DNA of 64,000 nt, from positions 293,177 through 357,176 of the forward strand of contig NZ_JAFNJU010000002.1 of assembly GCF_017368455.1 (NCBI RefSeq). The letters run 5' to 3'. The notes under the pieces are model-generated. The model was not told the DNA's origin and did not search any database. It was given only the letters and a program-made list of their open reading frames with translations. Positions 1 through 8,220 of this stretch are shown here, one piece after another (the first letter of the stretch is position 1; the number at the start of each line of letters is the position of its first letter). The position numbers and the translations under genes were made by a program. This DNA is from Proteiniclasticum aestuarii (GTDB lineage Bacteria > Bacillota > Clostridia > Clostridiales > Clostridiaceae).

Positions 1-297
1 GGATGTGACTTTCCCTCTGGAGATGCCTTCCACGAGAACTCTTACGGTGTTCCCTGGAAGCTTCAGAAGCTGCCTGATGACACAGAGCGTTCCGATTTCC
101 AGAAGATCGTCTTTTCCAGGTTCTTCCACTCTGCTTTCTTTCTGGGGCACCAGAAAAATCTCCTGGTCCTTCAGCATTGCCTCATCCAGTGCGGCAATGG
201 ATTTCTCTCTCCCTACATCGAAATGCAGGACCATATATGGAAATATGGTGATTCCTCTTAAAGGGATCATGGGAAGAGTTCTTCTCTTTCTCGCCAT
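1..297 (-). CDS. lon: ATP-dependent protease Lon, N-terminal fragment
   Basis: Only the first 99 codons are present; the gene runs off the left edge of the window. The start MARKRRTLPMIPLRGITIFP and the following FDVGREKS and AMLKDQEIFLV stretches are the beginning of the Lon substrate-binding (LAN/PUA-like) domain, which recognises unfolded cytosolic proteins before the AAA+ and Ser-Lys protease domains, not visible here. A GAGAGAGGTAA ribosome site precedes the ATG. It follows clpX after a short hairpin, the usual tig-clpP-clpX-lon order of Firmicutes. Family call is firm; nothing can be said about catalytic residues. Confidence 0.93.
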   Translation of the reverse strand, partial: MARKRRTLPMIPLRGITIFPYMVLHFDVGREKSIAALDEAMLKDQEIFLVPQKESRVEEPGKDDLLEIGTLCVIRQLLKLPGNTVRVLVEGISRGKVTS

Positions 298-318
298 AAA
301 ATTACCTCTCTCTCGAAA

Positions 319-344
319 ATGGACAAACCTTTCGGTCTGTCCAT
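319..344 (-). terminator. Hairpin after clpX
   Basis: ATGGACA-ACC arms pair around a TTTC loop just after the clpX stop; on the minus strand it is followed by TTTTC. It probably attenuates or stabilises clpX mRNA upstream of lon rather than fully terminating. Confidence 0.5.
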
Positions 345-348
345 CCAG

Positions 349-1596
349 TTATGCTGTTTCTTCGTCTTTCAGTGCTTTACGGTATAGGATTTCCGGAGAC
401 TTGGTCTTTATGGTATCTCCATGAATGATGACTTTCTCGATGGTTTCATCCGAAGGCACATCAAACATGACTTCCTTCATGATGTCTTCCAGAATCGATC
501 GAAGCCCTCTTGCTCCTGTATTTCGCTTGATGGCTTCTTCCGCAATGGATAGAAGAGATTCTTCCGTGAACTCCAGTTCCACATGATCCATTTCGAAAAG
601 CTTCTTGTACTGCTTCACCAGGGAATTCTTCGGCGTCTTCAGGATTTCAACCAGTGCGGCCTTATCCAGACTGTTCAGGGTGACCACGATGGGTACTCTG
701 CCCACGAATTCCGGAATGAGACCGAACTTCAGAAGGTCTCCCGGAAGAATATTCTCCAGAAGCTGTCCGATGTTCTTCTCATGCTTGGACTGGATGTCCG
801 CGCCGAAACCGATGCTGGACTTCTGGGTTCTCTTCTCGATGATCTTATCCACACCATCGAATGCTCCCCCTACGATGAAGAGGATATTGGTGGTATTGAT
901 CTGCAGAAGCTCCTGATGAGGATGCTTTCTTCCACCTTGTGGCGGAACAGAAGCCACAGTACCTTCCAGAATCTTCAGAAGAGCCTGCTGTACACCTTCT
1001 CCGGACACATCACGGGTGATGGACGGATTTTCAGACTTTCTTGCGATCTTGTCGATCTCATCGATATAGACGATTCCTCTTTCCGCCTTCTCCACGTCGT
1101 AATCGGCGTTCTGAATGAGCTTCAGCAGAATGTTCTCCACATCTTCTCCCACATACCCTGCTTCTGTCAGTGTTGTGGCATCCGCGATGGCGAAGGGCAC
1201 ATCCAGAAATCTTGCAAGGGTCTGGGCAAGTAAGGTCTTACCGGAACCGGTGGGTCCCAGAAGAAGGATATTGGACTTGGAAAGCTCCACGTCGCTCTTC
1301 TTGGGATAGTTGATTCTCTTGTAGTGATTGTATACCGCCACCGACAGAGACTTCTTGGCGGATTCCTGACCAATGACATACTGGTCCAGATGGGCCTTGA
1401 TTTCCTGTGGCTTCGGTAGTTTCGTGAAGTCCTGCTCACTCTTTTCGGTGAGTTCTTCTGCAACGATTTCCGAGCAGAGCTCGATGCATTCGTCACAGAT
1501 ATATACGCCCGGTCCTGCGATGAGCCTCTTGACCTGGTCCTGACTCTTTCCGCAGAAGGAACATTTCAGTAGATTCTTATCTTCAAATTTTGCCAT
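349..1596 (-). CDS. clpX: ATP-dependent Clp protease ATP-binding subunit ClpX
   Basis: AAA+ unfoldase that recognises substrates and threads them into ClpP. The 415-residue length is normal. Visible in order: N-terminal zinc-binding domain with two Cys pairs (CSFC near residue 13, CDEC near 34), Walker A GPTGSGKT (about 114-121), Walker B with VYIDEIDKI, the IGF-type ClpP-docking loop in SSIGFGAD, and the sensor-2 region with GARGLRS. Start ATG is preceded by AGAGGTGAATAGTA. It lies 161 bp after clpP, so it may have its own promoter. Certain. Confidence 0.98.
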   Translation of the reverse strand: MAKFEDKNLLKCSFCGKSQDQVKRLIAGPGVYICDECIELCSEIVAEELTEKSEQDFTKLPKPQEIKAHLDQYVIGQESAKKSLSVAVYNHYKRINYPKKSDVELSKSNILLLGPTGSGKTLLAQTLARFLDVPFAIADATTLTEAGYVGEDVENILLKLIQNADYDVEKAERGIVYIDEIDKIARKSENPSITRDVSGEGVQQALLKILEGTVASVPPQGGRKHPHQELLQINTTNILFIVGGAFDGVDKIIEKRTQKSSIGFGADIQSKHEKNIGQLLENILPGDLLKFGLIPEFVGRVPIVVTLNSLDKAALVEILKTPKNSLVKQYKKLFEMDHVELEFTEESLLSIAEEAIKRNTGARGLRSILEDIMKEVMFDVPSDETIEKVIIHGDTIKTKSPEILYRKALKDEETA

Positions 1597-1732
1597 TACT
1601 ATTCACCTCTTTTAGTTGAACACCTGCTGCTCTTTGGCTGCAGTTTCCGACACTCGCTGCCGGAAGTTCCCATTTCCTCGTCCTCGTCCTCTACTAACTC
1701 CATGGGCGTCTTGATTCGGGTGTTCTACCCTA

Positions 1733-1754
1733 TTTTACCACTAGAATGGTAAAA
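1733..1754 (-). terminator. Short hairpin after clpP
   Basis: Perfect 8-bp arms TTTTACCA and TGGTAAAA just after the clpP stop codon. The stem is AT-rich and the T-run is poor, so it may act as a partial terminator or 3' stabiliser between clpP and clpX. Confidence 0.4.
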
Positions 1755-1757
1755 GCT

Positions 1758-2354
1758 CTATGCTTTATTTACTTCATGCTTTTCCAGGATGCTGTCGATT
1801 AGCCCATAGGAAATGGCCTGCTCTGCACCCATGAAATTGTCTCTTTCCACATCTCTGGCGATTACTTCGATATCCTGTCCTGTTCTTTCGGACATGATTC
1901 TGTTCATCTTTTCCTTGATCTGGAGGATTCTTCTTGCATGGATCTCGATATCCGTCGCCTGACCCTGATATCCGCCCAGAGGCTGATGGATCATGATCTC
2001 ACTGTTTGGCAGCGCAAATCTCTTCCCCTTGGTTCCTGCTGTCAGAAGGAACGCACCCATGGATGCCGCCATACCTACACAGATGGTTGCCACATCAGGC
2101 TTGATGTAGTTCATGGTGTCGAAGATGGCCATGCCGGAAGTGATGCTTCCGCCTGGGCTGTTGATGTAGATGTAGATGTCCTTGTCCGGATCTTCGCTTT
2201 CCAGGAACAGAAGCTGTGCCACCACGAGATTTGCCGTGACGTCATTGATTTCTCCTGAAAGCATGATGATTCTGTCTTTTAAAAGTCTGGAGAAGATATC
2301 ATAGGATCTTTCTCCTCTATTGGTCTGTTCTACTACCATTGGTACTAAACTCAT
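1758..2354 (-). CDS. clpP: ATP-dependent Clp protease proteolytic subunit ClpP
   Basis: Cytosolic serine peptidase forming the tetradecameric chamber used by ClpX and other Clp ATPases. The start [20 protein letters not shown] was chosen because GGAGGTAAGAAA lies directly before this ATG; an upstream in-frame ATG would add ten residues but has no ribosome site. Catalytic Ser is in [10 protein letters not shown], His in [11 protein letters not shown] and Asp in ERDNFM. The 198-residue length is typical. It sits between tig and clpX. Confidence 0.98.
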   Translation of the reverse strand: MSLVPMVVEQTNRGERSYDIFSRLLKDRIIMLSGEINDVTANLVVAQLLFLESEDPDKDIYIYINSPGGSITSGMAIFDTMNYIKPDVATICVGMAASMGAFLLTAGTKGKRFALPNSEIMIHQPLGGYQGQATDIEIHARRILQIKEKMNRIMSERTGQDIEVIARDVERDNFMGAEQAISYGLIDSILEKHEVNKA

Positions 2355-2450
2355 TTTCTTACCTCCATAACGATTGATTTTCATAATTCATGTATCTCAG
2401 TATACCCAGTATAAATTAAATTCTACTTAAAGAACCGGTTAACTGATTTT

Positions 2451-2467
2451 AAACAATTTAATTGTTT
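2451..2467. promoter_or_regulatory. AT-rich palindrome upstream of clpP
   Basis: AAACAATT-T-AATTGTTT is a perfect 8-1-8 dyad about 100 bp upstream of the clpP start, followed by an AACCGGTT palindrome at 2433-2440. It does not resemble the CtsR heptad repeat or CIRCE. It could be a regulator site, but no regulator can be assigned. Confidence 0.3.
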
Positions 2468-2534
2468 CATTCTTACTCTTATTTTACACCATCGTGACAG
2501 AAAATCAAATACCCGAATGCTAAAGATAGAAATA

Positions 2535-2561
2535 TTGCCAGAGAAATCCTGTCTCTGGCAA
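2535..2561 (-). terminator. Terminator-like hairpin after tig
   Basis: Ten-bp perfect arms TTGCCAGAGA and TCTCTGGCAA with a 7-nt loop, downstream of the tig stop on the minus strand and followed by a moderately T-rich run. Confidence 0.6.
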
Positions 2562-2647
2562 TAAAAATTTCTCTTTATGTATGACATGCCGTGATACTTC
2601 GATCTTAAAGATAAGATTTCATACCATGATCACATCTCTTCTGGAGT

Positions 2648-4021
2648 CTATTCGTGGTCGTGACCTTCATGATCTTCTTCCTCATGATTATGGTCATCAT
2701 GGCTGTGATCATGGCTTACAGAGATTTCCTTCTCTGTAACCTTAGCGGATTCAAGAAGCAGGTCGAACACCTTGTTTGTGGTCACTTCCATTTCCAGGTC
2801 TCTTCTATTGCTCGTCAGAAGCATTTCCTTCAGCTCATCCTGCTGCTCTCCATACATCTTCACGATTTCTTCAGCCTTGGCCATGACTTCTTCTTCTGTA
2901 GCTTCAATGCCTTCCTTGGCAACGATGGCTTCGATCAGAAGGTCGTTCTTCACAACGTTTTTCGCGTTGTCTCTGAACATTTCACGGATGGCGCTTTCTT
3001 CCTGGCCGGTCATCTGAAGATACATTTCCTTGGAAATACCCTGCTGCTGGATTCTCTGTTCAAAATCTCTGACCAGTCTGTCGATGCTTGTTTCCACCAT
3101 GACTTCAGGAACATCGATTTCAGCCTTCTCAGCCAGTGCCTTGATCAGGTTGTTGTTCAGCTCGCTCTTCGCTCTGCTGTTTGCATCCTCTTCCAGTCCT
3201 TCTCTGATGCTTGCCTTCAGCTCTTCCAGCGTTTCGAATTCTGATACTTCGGAAGCGAATTCATCATCCACTTCAGGGAATTCCTTGGTCTTGATGTCAA
3301 GAATCTCCACATCAAATTCAGCGTCCTTACCCTTGAGCTCTTCTGCCTGATAGTCTTCTGGGAATGTGACCTTGACGGTCTTCTCTTCTCCAACCTTCAG
3401 ACCGATGAGCTGATCTTCGAAGTCTCCGATGAACATGTTTGCTCCGATGGTCAGTTCGAAGTTCTCGCCCTTTCCACCTTCGAATTCAACTCCGTCCACT
3501 TTGCCGTTGAAGTTGATCACCGCTACGTCATCCTTTTCCACGACTGCGCCTTCTGGCTTGGATTCGATTCTACCGTTTCTTTCCACCAGATGCTCGATTT
3601 CATGGTCGATGTCGTGGTCTGTAACCTTTATTACTGGCTTCTCCACTTCAAGTCCCTTGTATTCTGGAAGATCGAATTCCGGATACACTTCCACTTCTGC
3701 TGTGTAGACGAAGTCTTTTCCTTCTTCCATCTGTGTGATGTCGATCTTTGGATAATCAATGGGCTTGATGTCCGCTTCTTCGATGGCCTTTGGATAGCTG
3801 TCGCTTAAAAGGAAATCGCTGGCATCATCAAACAGGACTTCCACACCGTAGAACTGCTTCACCAGTGCCAGTGGTGCTTTGCCTTTTCTGAATCCCTGAA
3901 CATTCAGGTTCTTCACATTCTTCTTGTAGGACTTTCTGATGGCCTCATCCAGCTTTGCAGCTTCCAGAGTCACTTCCAGTTTCACCTTTTTGGAATCTAA
4001 CTTTTCGTGCTTTACGTTCAT
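2648..4021 (-). CDS. tig: Trigger factor, with His-rich C-terminal tail
   Basis: Ribosome-associated chaperone and peptidyl-prolyl isomerase that meets nascent chains. N-terminal ribosome-binding domain carries the GFRKGKAP signature (about residues 44-51); an FKBP-type PPIase domain follows (about 150-245); the rest is the helical chaperone domain. Length 457 is slightly longer than usual because of an added C-terminal tail of about 21 residues containing eight His with Asp/Glu (HDHSHDD, HNHEEEDHEGHDHE). Such a tail would bind Zn, Ni or Cu. ATG is preceded by AGGAGGATATCATTA. A strong promoter lies at 4071-4099. First gene of the proteolysis cluster. Confidence 0.97.
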   Translation of the reverse strand: MNVKHEKLDSKKVKLEVTLEAAKLDEAIRKSYKKNVKNLNVQGFRKGKAPLALVKQFYGVEVLFDDASDFLLSDSYPKAIEEADIKPIDYPKIDITQMEEGKDFVYTAEVEVYPEFDLPEYKGLEVEKPVIKVTDHDIDHEIEHLVERNGRIESKPEGAVVEKDDVAVINFNGKVDGVEFEGGKGENFELTIGANMFIGDFEDQLIGLKVGEEKTVKVTFPEDYQAEELKGKDAEFDVEILDIKTKEFPEVDDEFASEVSEFETLEELKASIREGLEEDANSRAKSELNNNLIKALAEKAEIDVPEVMVETSIDRLVRDFEQRIQQQGISKEMYLQMTGQEESAIREMFRDNAKNVVKNDLLIEAIVAKEGIEATEEEVMAKAEEIVKMYGEQQDELKEMLLTSNRRDLEMEVTTNKVFDLLLESAKVTEKEISVSHDHSHDDHNHEEEDHEGHDHE

Positions 4022-4070
4022 TAATGATATCCTCCTATGCCCTTAGAGGGCTTCTTTTCAAACTTATAAT

Positions 4071-4099
4071 ATTATAAATGAAATGATTACGCATTTCAA
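4071..4099 (-). promoter_or_regulatory. Promoter of tig cluster
   Basis: On the minus strand TTGAAA, 17-bp spacer, TATAAT, about 50 bp before the tig start. A small GCCC-CTAA-GGGC stem lies in the leader just before the ribosome site. Confidence 0.75.
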
Positions 4100-4102
4100 T
4101 GA

Positions 4103-4897
4103 TTATGGAATTATTCTTTCCAGATACTTTCTGCTCTCGGAAAGCTCCTCCAGGGTTTCGTAGTTTTCCTTGTAGACCTCGATGATCCCCGGCCCCTTGT
4201 ATCCTAGGGCTTCCACCCTGCGGAAAAGCGTCTGGAAATCAAAGGCTCCTTTACCTGGAAGAAGACAGGTGCTTTCCCTGTCATGGTCATTCAGATGCAG
4301 ATTCATGAGATCCTCTCCATAGATGTCCAGATAGTCATAGGGCGATCTGCCCGCTTTCACCGCCTGCTTCACATCCAGAGTGAATTTCAGCGGCTCTTTC
4401 ACCGCATCCTTCAGCCTCTTCAGATACTCCAGATCTCCCGACAGGCACCAGGAGACATTCTCCTGAGCAAGGGCCATGCCATGGACACCGGCTTCATAGA
4501 CCATCCGCTCGTACATGTAGACCACATCGGTAAAGGTCATGTTCCTGTGGGGCCGTCTGATGAGTCCATGGAAGGTGTAGGCCTTTGCGCCAAGGATTTC
4601 ACCAAACCGGACAAATTCCTGATAGATCCGAAAAAAATCTTCTCGTCTTCTTTCGTAGGCATCAAACAGGTACGGCTCAAAGGCAGAGCTCACGGTATGG
4701 ACCGAATTGATCTTGACCTTCTCTTTCTCCGCCAGTTCTTTCAGTTCGTAGCCGTATTCTTCTCTGAACTCGAAGAAACTGTTGGCAAAGACCTCCATGA
4801 CGCTGAATCCTTTCTCCGCCAGTTTCTTCACCGCATCTTCCGTCAGCAGTTCAGGATAGAATATGGCTGTAGAGATTCCAATCTCCAAGTCAATCAC
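4103..4897 (-). CDS. Sugar phosphate isomerase/epimerase family (AP endonuclease family 2 fold)
   Basis: 264-residue TIM-barrel protein of the xylose-isomerase-like family, which isomerises or epimerises sugars or cyclitols with a divalent metal. Family signs: strand-1 IGISTAIFYPE, SVHTVSSAFEPYLF, AQENVSWC (metal Glu), TLDVKQAVKAG, NLHLNDHD (metal-site His and Asp) and PGKGAFDF near the end, then GIIEVYKEN. The start is a GTG overlapping a weak GAAGAGAA ribosome site. It is the last gene of the alaX-nifS-thiI run, 44 bp after the preceding gene. Exact substrate is unknown. Confidence 0.8.
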   Translation of the reverse strand: MIDLEIGISTAIFYPELLTEDAVKKLAEKGFSVMEVFANSFFEFREEYGYELKELAEKEKVKINSVHTVSSAFEPYLFDAYERRREDFFRIYQEFVRFGEILGAKAYTFHGLIRRPHRNMTFTDVVYMYERMVYEAGVHGMALAQENVSWCLSGDLEYLKRLKDAVKEPLKFTLDVKQAVKAGRSPYDYLDIYGEDLMNLHLNDHDRESTCLLPGKGAFDFQTLFRRVEALGYKGPGIIEVYKENYETLEELSESRKYLERIIP

Positions 4898-4941
4898 TTC
4901 TCTTCTTCATTCATTCCGGCTCAGTGTTTTCCACTCCGGTT

Positions 4942-5730
4942 CTACTCACTGATGATCTTGTAGTCCGGTGTCAGATAGTAGGTATTTCCTTCCTTGGTAT
5001 AGGAAAGTCCCAGCTCGGTGATTTCTCCGAGAACCACATCGGTGCCGAAGACACTCTGATAGTTTCTGTGGGAGAGTGGCAGAAGATCCACCACATAGAG
5101 GAATCTTCTCTCATCAAACCAGGGCAGCTGCGACATGTAGACCACCGTGTCCTCATCCAGGAACTTGGGCTGCTCCGCCCAGACAAAGTTTTCGGTTCTT
5201 CCAAGAATGCTCTCCTTGGACTCCGTATATCCTCTGGAGTTCTTGTAGACCTTGTAGGTGATGTCCGTGACGTTTCCGGAAAGATCCAGGAGGAATAGGT
5301 CCTGCGTCTCTTCATCCAGAATCACCGCCTGGGTTCTGGAGGGAGAGATGTCTCCCTCCAGCCCCACCAGTTCAGGAACGGGCGCGAAAATCTTCTCACC
5401 GTTTTCCTCCACCACTTCCAGAGAAACCTCTTTCTCTATGGGCAGGGTCGCTGTGACAAACTCCTTCTCGATGACAGGCTCTTCTTCGATGGGTTCTTCC
5501 GTCTCCTCATTGGTAACAGTTTCCGGAATCTGCTCCAGAATCTGTTCCTTCTGAACCTGTTCCTGGGCGATGTCCTGTTTCACCTTTTCCACCATCTCAA
5601 GAATGGGTTTCCGGAACAGCAGTGCCAGCGCGGCGATGAAAATCAGAAAAAACGCAAGCTTTCTGAAGAATCGCTTCCTTTTTTCTCTTTTATGATACTT
5701 GCTGCTGAATATACTGGTATTTCTTCTCAT
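4942..5730 (-). CDS. Membrane-anchored protein of unknown function
   Basis: 262 residues. A basic N-terminus (KYHKREKRKRFFRK) precedes one transmembrane helix (about residues 25-41), giving an N-in, C-out topology. Then come a Glu/Gln-rich low-complexity linker (about 45-95, EEPIEEEPVIEKEF) and a C-terminal domain (about 100-262) whose repeated short strands (QTQAVILDEETQDLFLLDL-like pattern, EDTVVYMSQLPWFDERRFLYVVDLL) suggest beta-propeller or sheet structure. I do not recognise the family. It starts 9 bp after the Cys-rich peptide gene and is probably co-transcribed with thiI. Confidence 0.75.
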   Translation of the reverse strand: MRRNTSIFSSKYHKREKRKRFFRKLAFFLIFIAALALLFRKPILEMVEKVKQDIAQEQVQKEQILEQIPETVTNEETEEPIEEEPVIEKEFVTATLPIEKEVSLEVVEENGEKIFAPVPELVGLEGDISPSRTQAVILDEETQDLFLLDLSGNVTDITYKVYKNSRGYTESKESILGRTENFVWAEQPKFLDEDTVVYMSQLPWFDERRFLYVVDLLPLSHRNYQSVFGTDVVLGEITELGLSYTKEGNTYYLTPDYKIISE

Positions 5731-5739
5731 CTGTACTCC

Positions 5740-5898
5740 TTATTTCTGAATGGGAATACCGCCCTTGCCGCATCCGCATCCGCATCCGGAAGCTTCTCCC
5801 TCTGCCTTCTTGGTGCCGCAGCAGGATTTCTTCTCCACTACATAGTTGTCCGTGTAATCCTCGTAATCCGTTCCATCCTTCAACAGGTCTTCTATCAT
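5740..5898 (-). CDS. 52-residue Cys-rich peptide translationally coupled to thiI
   Basis: The ATG overlaps the thiI TGA as ATGA, a classic coupling junction, and the frame runs MIEDLLKDGTDYEDYTDNYV, then VEKKSCCGTKKAEGEASG, then CGCGCGKGGIPIQK to a TAA. The first 22 residues are acidic and the C-terminal half holds five Cys (a CC pair and a CGCGCG cluster), suited to binding a metal or carrying sulfur. No membrane segment or signal peptide. It is followed after 9 bp by the membrane-anchored gene. No family was recognised; a role in sulfur or metal handling beside ThiI is inference from composition and position. Confidence 0.7.
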   Translation of the reverse strand: MIEDLLKDGTDYEDYTDNYVVEKKSCCGTKKAEGEASGCGCGCGKGGIPIQK

Positions 5899-7040
5899 AA
5901 GATAAACTCCTCCGTTTCTTCTATGGCCTTTGCCACCAGCGCATCACTGTCCAGAGCCTCTTCATGAAGCTTGATGTACTTCAGCTTGGGCTTGGTCACT
6001 GGATGCTTCGGTACAAAGATGGTACAGCAATCTTCATAGGGCAGTATGGATGTCTCATAGGTGCCGATCTTATGTGAGATATCCATGATGTCCCCCTTGT
6101 CCATGGCCACCAGCGGACGAAATACAGGTCTGTCTCCTGCATCATCGGAAACCACCAGGGCTTCCATGGTCTGGGAAGCCACCTGACCGATGCTTTCTCC
6201 CGTGGTGACGCTCTGAATGCCCAGCTTGTCCGCCAGAGCACAGGCGCACTTCATCATGAATCTTCTCATGATGATGGTCAGTTCGTTCTCCGGGCATTTG
6301 TCCATGATCTCCATCTGGATTTCCGTGAAGGGCACCACATGCAGATGGATCTTTCCTGTGTACTGACTCAGAATGGAAGCCAGTTCCTTGACTTTGTCCT
6401 TGGCTCTTTCGGATGTGTAAGGATGGCTGTGATAGTAGACACCATGGACTTCGATGCCTCTTTTCGCCATGAGAAAACCCGCCACCGGGGAGTCGATTCC
6501 GCCGGAGAGCATCAGCATGGTGCTGCCGTTGATACCGTAGGGCATTCCGCCGATTCCTCTTTCCTTCTCCACATAGACATAGGCATTGTCGCGGATTTCG
6601 ATGTCCACCACATAGTCCGGCTTCTTGATTTCCACATGATATCCGGTTGTATTCTTCAGGATATGCGCCCCTACAAGGCCGGAAAGCTCCATGGAGTTCA
6701 TGGGGAACTTCTTGTCTGCTCGCTTTGTGGCCACTTTGAAGGAGGTGCCTTCAGGCTGCTTCTTCATGACCAGAAGCGCCAGCTCCTTGATCTTCTCGAT
6801 GTCTCTTTCCGTCTGCACCACCGTGCATACTTCATAGACGCCGAAGACCTTCTTCACCTTTTCCTTGATTTCGGACACGTCCTCCGCCTGGATGAACCAT
6901 CGGTTCTGATCCGTATAGAAGGAATACTCCTCGTTTTTCAGGACATTCTTGATGTTCTCTTTCAGTTTCTTCTCAAATCTTCCTCTATTCAGTCCCTTGA
7001 GAAAGATTTCAGATGCATATTTTATCAGTAACAGTTCCAC
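5895..7040 (-). CDS. thiI: tRNA 4-thiouridine synthase ThiI, short form
   Basis: Uses ATP to adenylate U8 of tRNA and transfers persulfide sulfur to form s4U. N-terminal ferredoxin-like and THUMP domains (about residues 1-165), then a PP-loop ATPase with SGGIDSPVAGFLMAKRG (about 180-196). YEDCCTIFVPKHP near the C-terminus holds the Cys corresponding to the catalytic relay Cys. At 381 residues it ends before the rhodanese domain found in enterobacterial ThiI, as in Bacillus. Starts with GTG; the ribosome site AGGAGG is inside the last codons of the cysteine desulfurase gene, whose stop is 1 nt upstream. Confidence 0.96.
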   Translation of the reverse strand: MELLLIKYASEIFLKGLNRGRFEKKLKENIKNVLKNEEYSFYTDQNRWFIQAEDVSEIKEKVKKVFGVYEVCTVVQTERDIEKIKELALLVMKKQPEGTSFKVATKRADKKFPMNSMELSGLVGAHILKNTTGYHVEIKKPDYVVDIEIRDNAYVYVEKERGIGGMPYGINGSTMLMLSGGIDSPVAGFLMAKRGIEVHGVYYHSHPYTSERAKDKVKELASILSQYTGKIHLHVVPFTEIQMEIMDKCPENELTIIMRRFMMKCACALADKLGIQSVTTGESIGQVASQTMEALVVSDDAGDRPVFRPLVAMDKGDIMDISHKIGTYETSILPYEDCCTIFVPKHPVTKPKLKYIKLHEEALDSDALVAKAIEETEEFIL

Positions 7041-7041
7041 A

Positions 7042-8172
7042 TTATTTCCTCCTTAGAAATTTCACTGCCTCTTTAATGGTCTGTGCAGCATACCTGATTT
7101 CTTCTTCCGTGGTCTCCTTCTGGAAACTCAGACGGATGCTGCCCTGGATCTCTCTCTTCGAAAGGCCTATGGCCTGAAGCACATGAGAATCCTTCGTATC
7201 CTTCGATGTGCAGGCAGAACCTGTGGATACGTAGACCCCCTTGTCTGACAGATAGTGCAGAAGCACCTCTCCGCGCATGCCTGGTATGGAGATGCTGAGA
7301 ATATAGGGTGATGCATCTTCAAAAGAAGCATTCACCTTCAGCCCGTCGATCTCACTGAGAAGATCGATCATCAGACTTTTCAGCTCCTTCACATGGGAAA
7401 ATCCACGGATGCGCTCTGCTTCGTTTCTTTTCACCGCTTCTCTGAAGCCCAGAATGGACGGCACATTCACCGTACCCGCTCGAAGGCCCCTTTCCTGTTC
7501 TCCACCCAGAAGAAGAGACTGGGGTCTCTGACCTTTTCGCATATAGACAAACCCGCATCCTTTGGGTCCATGAATCTTATGGGCCGATACCGTCATGAAG
7601 TCCACATCCATTTCCCTGACATCCACAGGATACTTCATGTATCCTTGCACCGCATCCACATGGAACTTCGCTTTGCTGCTGACAGAGCGGATCACCGGTG
7701 CAATGTCCGATGGATTGTTTACTGCGCCGGTCTCGTTGTTCACCATCATGATGGACACCAGGGATGTGTTTTTCCGAAGCTTCTTCTGAAGCTCGTCCAG
7801 GCTGATCTGCCCCTTCTCATCCACAGAGAGCATATCCACTTCCACTCCCTGGGCTGCCGCATAGTCCATCACTCTCAGCACACTGGGATGTTCGATGGCC
7901 GTGGTGATGAAATGAGCGCCTTCCTTAATAAAGGACCGTATGATATGATTATTCCCTTCCGATGCCCCTGAGGTGAACACAATTTCCTCCCCCAGCGCAT
8001 GAATGGTCTCTGCAATGTCTTTTCTTGCCGCTTCCAGCGCATCTTCCGCATCTCTTCCGATTTTATGGATGGAATTGGGATTTCCGTAGAGATCTTTCAG
8101 CGCCTGGGTCATGACTTCTATGACCTCCGGGTGCACCGGAGAGGTGGCGGCATTATCCAAATAAGCTTTCAT
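7042..8172 (-). CDS. Cysteine desulfurase, NifS/NifZ type
   Basis: PLP enzyme that takes sulfur from cysteine as a persulfide. Start MKAYLDNAATSPVHPEV is chosen because GAAGGTGATAGA precedes this ATG. PLP lysine is in VSAHKIHGPKGCGF, substrate-binding residues in NNETGAVN, and the active-site Cys in STGSACTSKD. Length 376 is typical. Its position directly before ThiI matches the dedicated NifZ-ThiI pairs of Bacillus, so its main task is probably sulfur supply for tRNA thiolation; there is no iscU beside it. Co-translated with thiI. Confidence 0.95.
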   Translation of the reverse strand: MKAYLDNAATSPVHPEVIEVMTQALKDLYGNPNSIHKIGRDAEDALEAARKDIAETIHALGEEIVFTSGASEGNNHIIRSFIKEGAHFITTAIEHPSVLRVMDYAAAQGVEVDMLSVDEKGQISLDELQKKLRKNTSLVSIMMVNNETGAVNNPSDIAPVIRSVSSKAKFHVDAVQGYMKYPVDVREMDVDFMTVSAHKIHGPKGCGFVYMRKGQRPQSLLLGGEQERGLRAGTVNVPSILGFREAVKRNEAERIRGFSHVKELKSLMIDLLSEIDGLKVNASFEDASPYILSISIPGMRGEVLLHYLSDKGVYVSTGSACTSKDTKDSHVLQAIGLSKREIQGSIRLSFQKETTEEEIRYAAQTIKEAVKFLRRK

Positions 8173-8220
8173 TCTATCACCTTCATAATATTTCACTGAT
8201 TTACTTTATCATAAGAAGCC

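Noticed and set aside
583..1233. Long open frame antisense to clpX (216 codons)
   Set aside because: It lies entirely within a certain gene on the other strand, with no ribosome site or recognisable domain; such shadow frames are common here because of codon bias.
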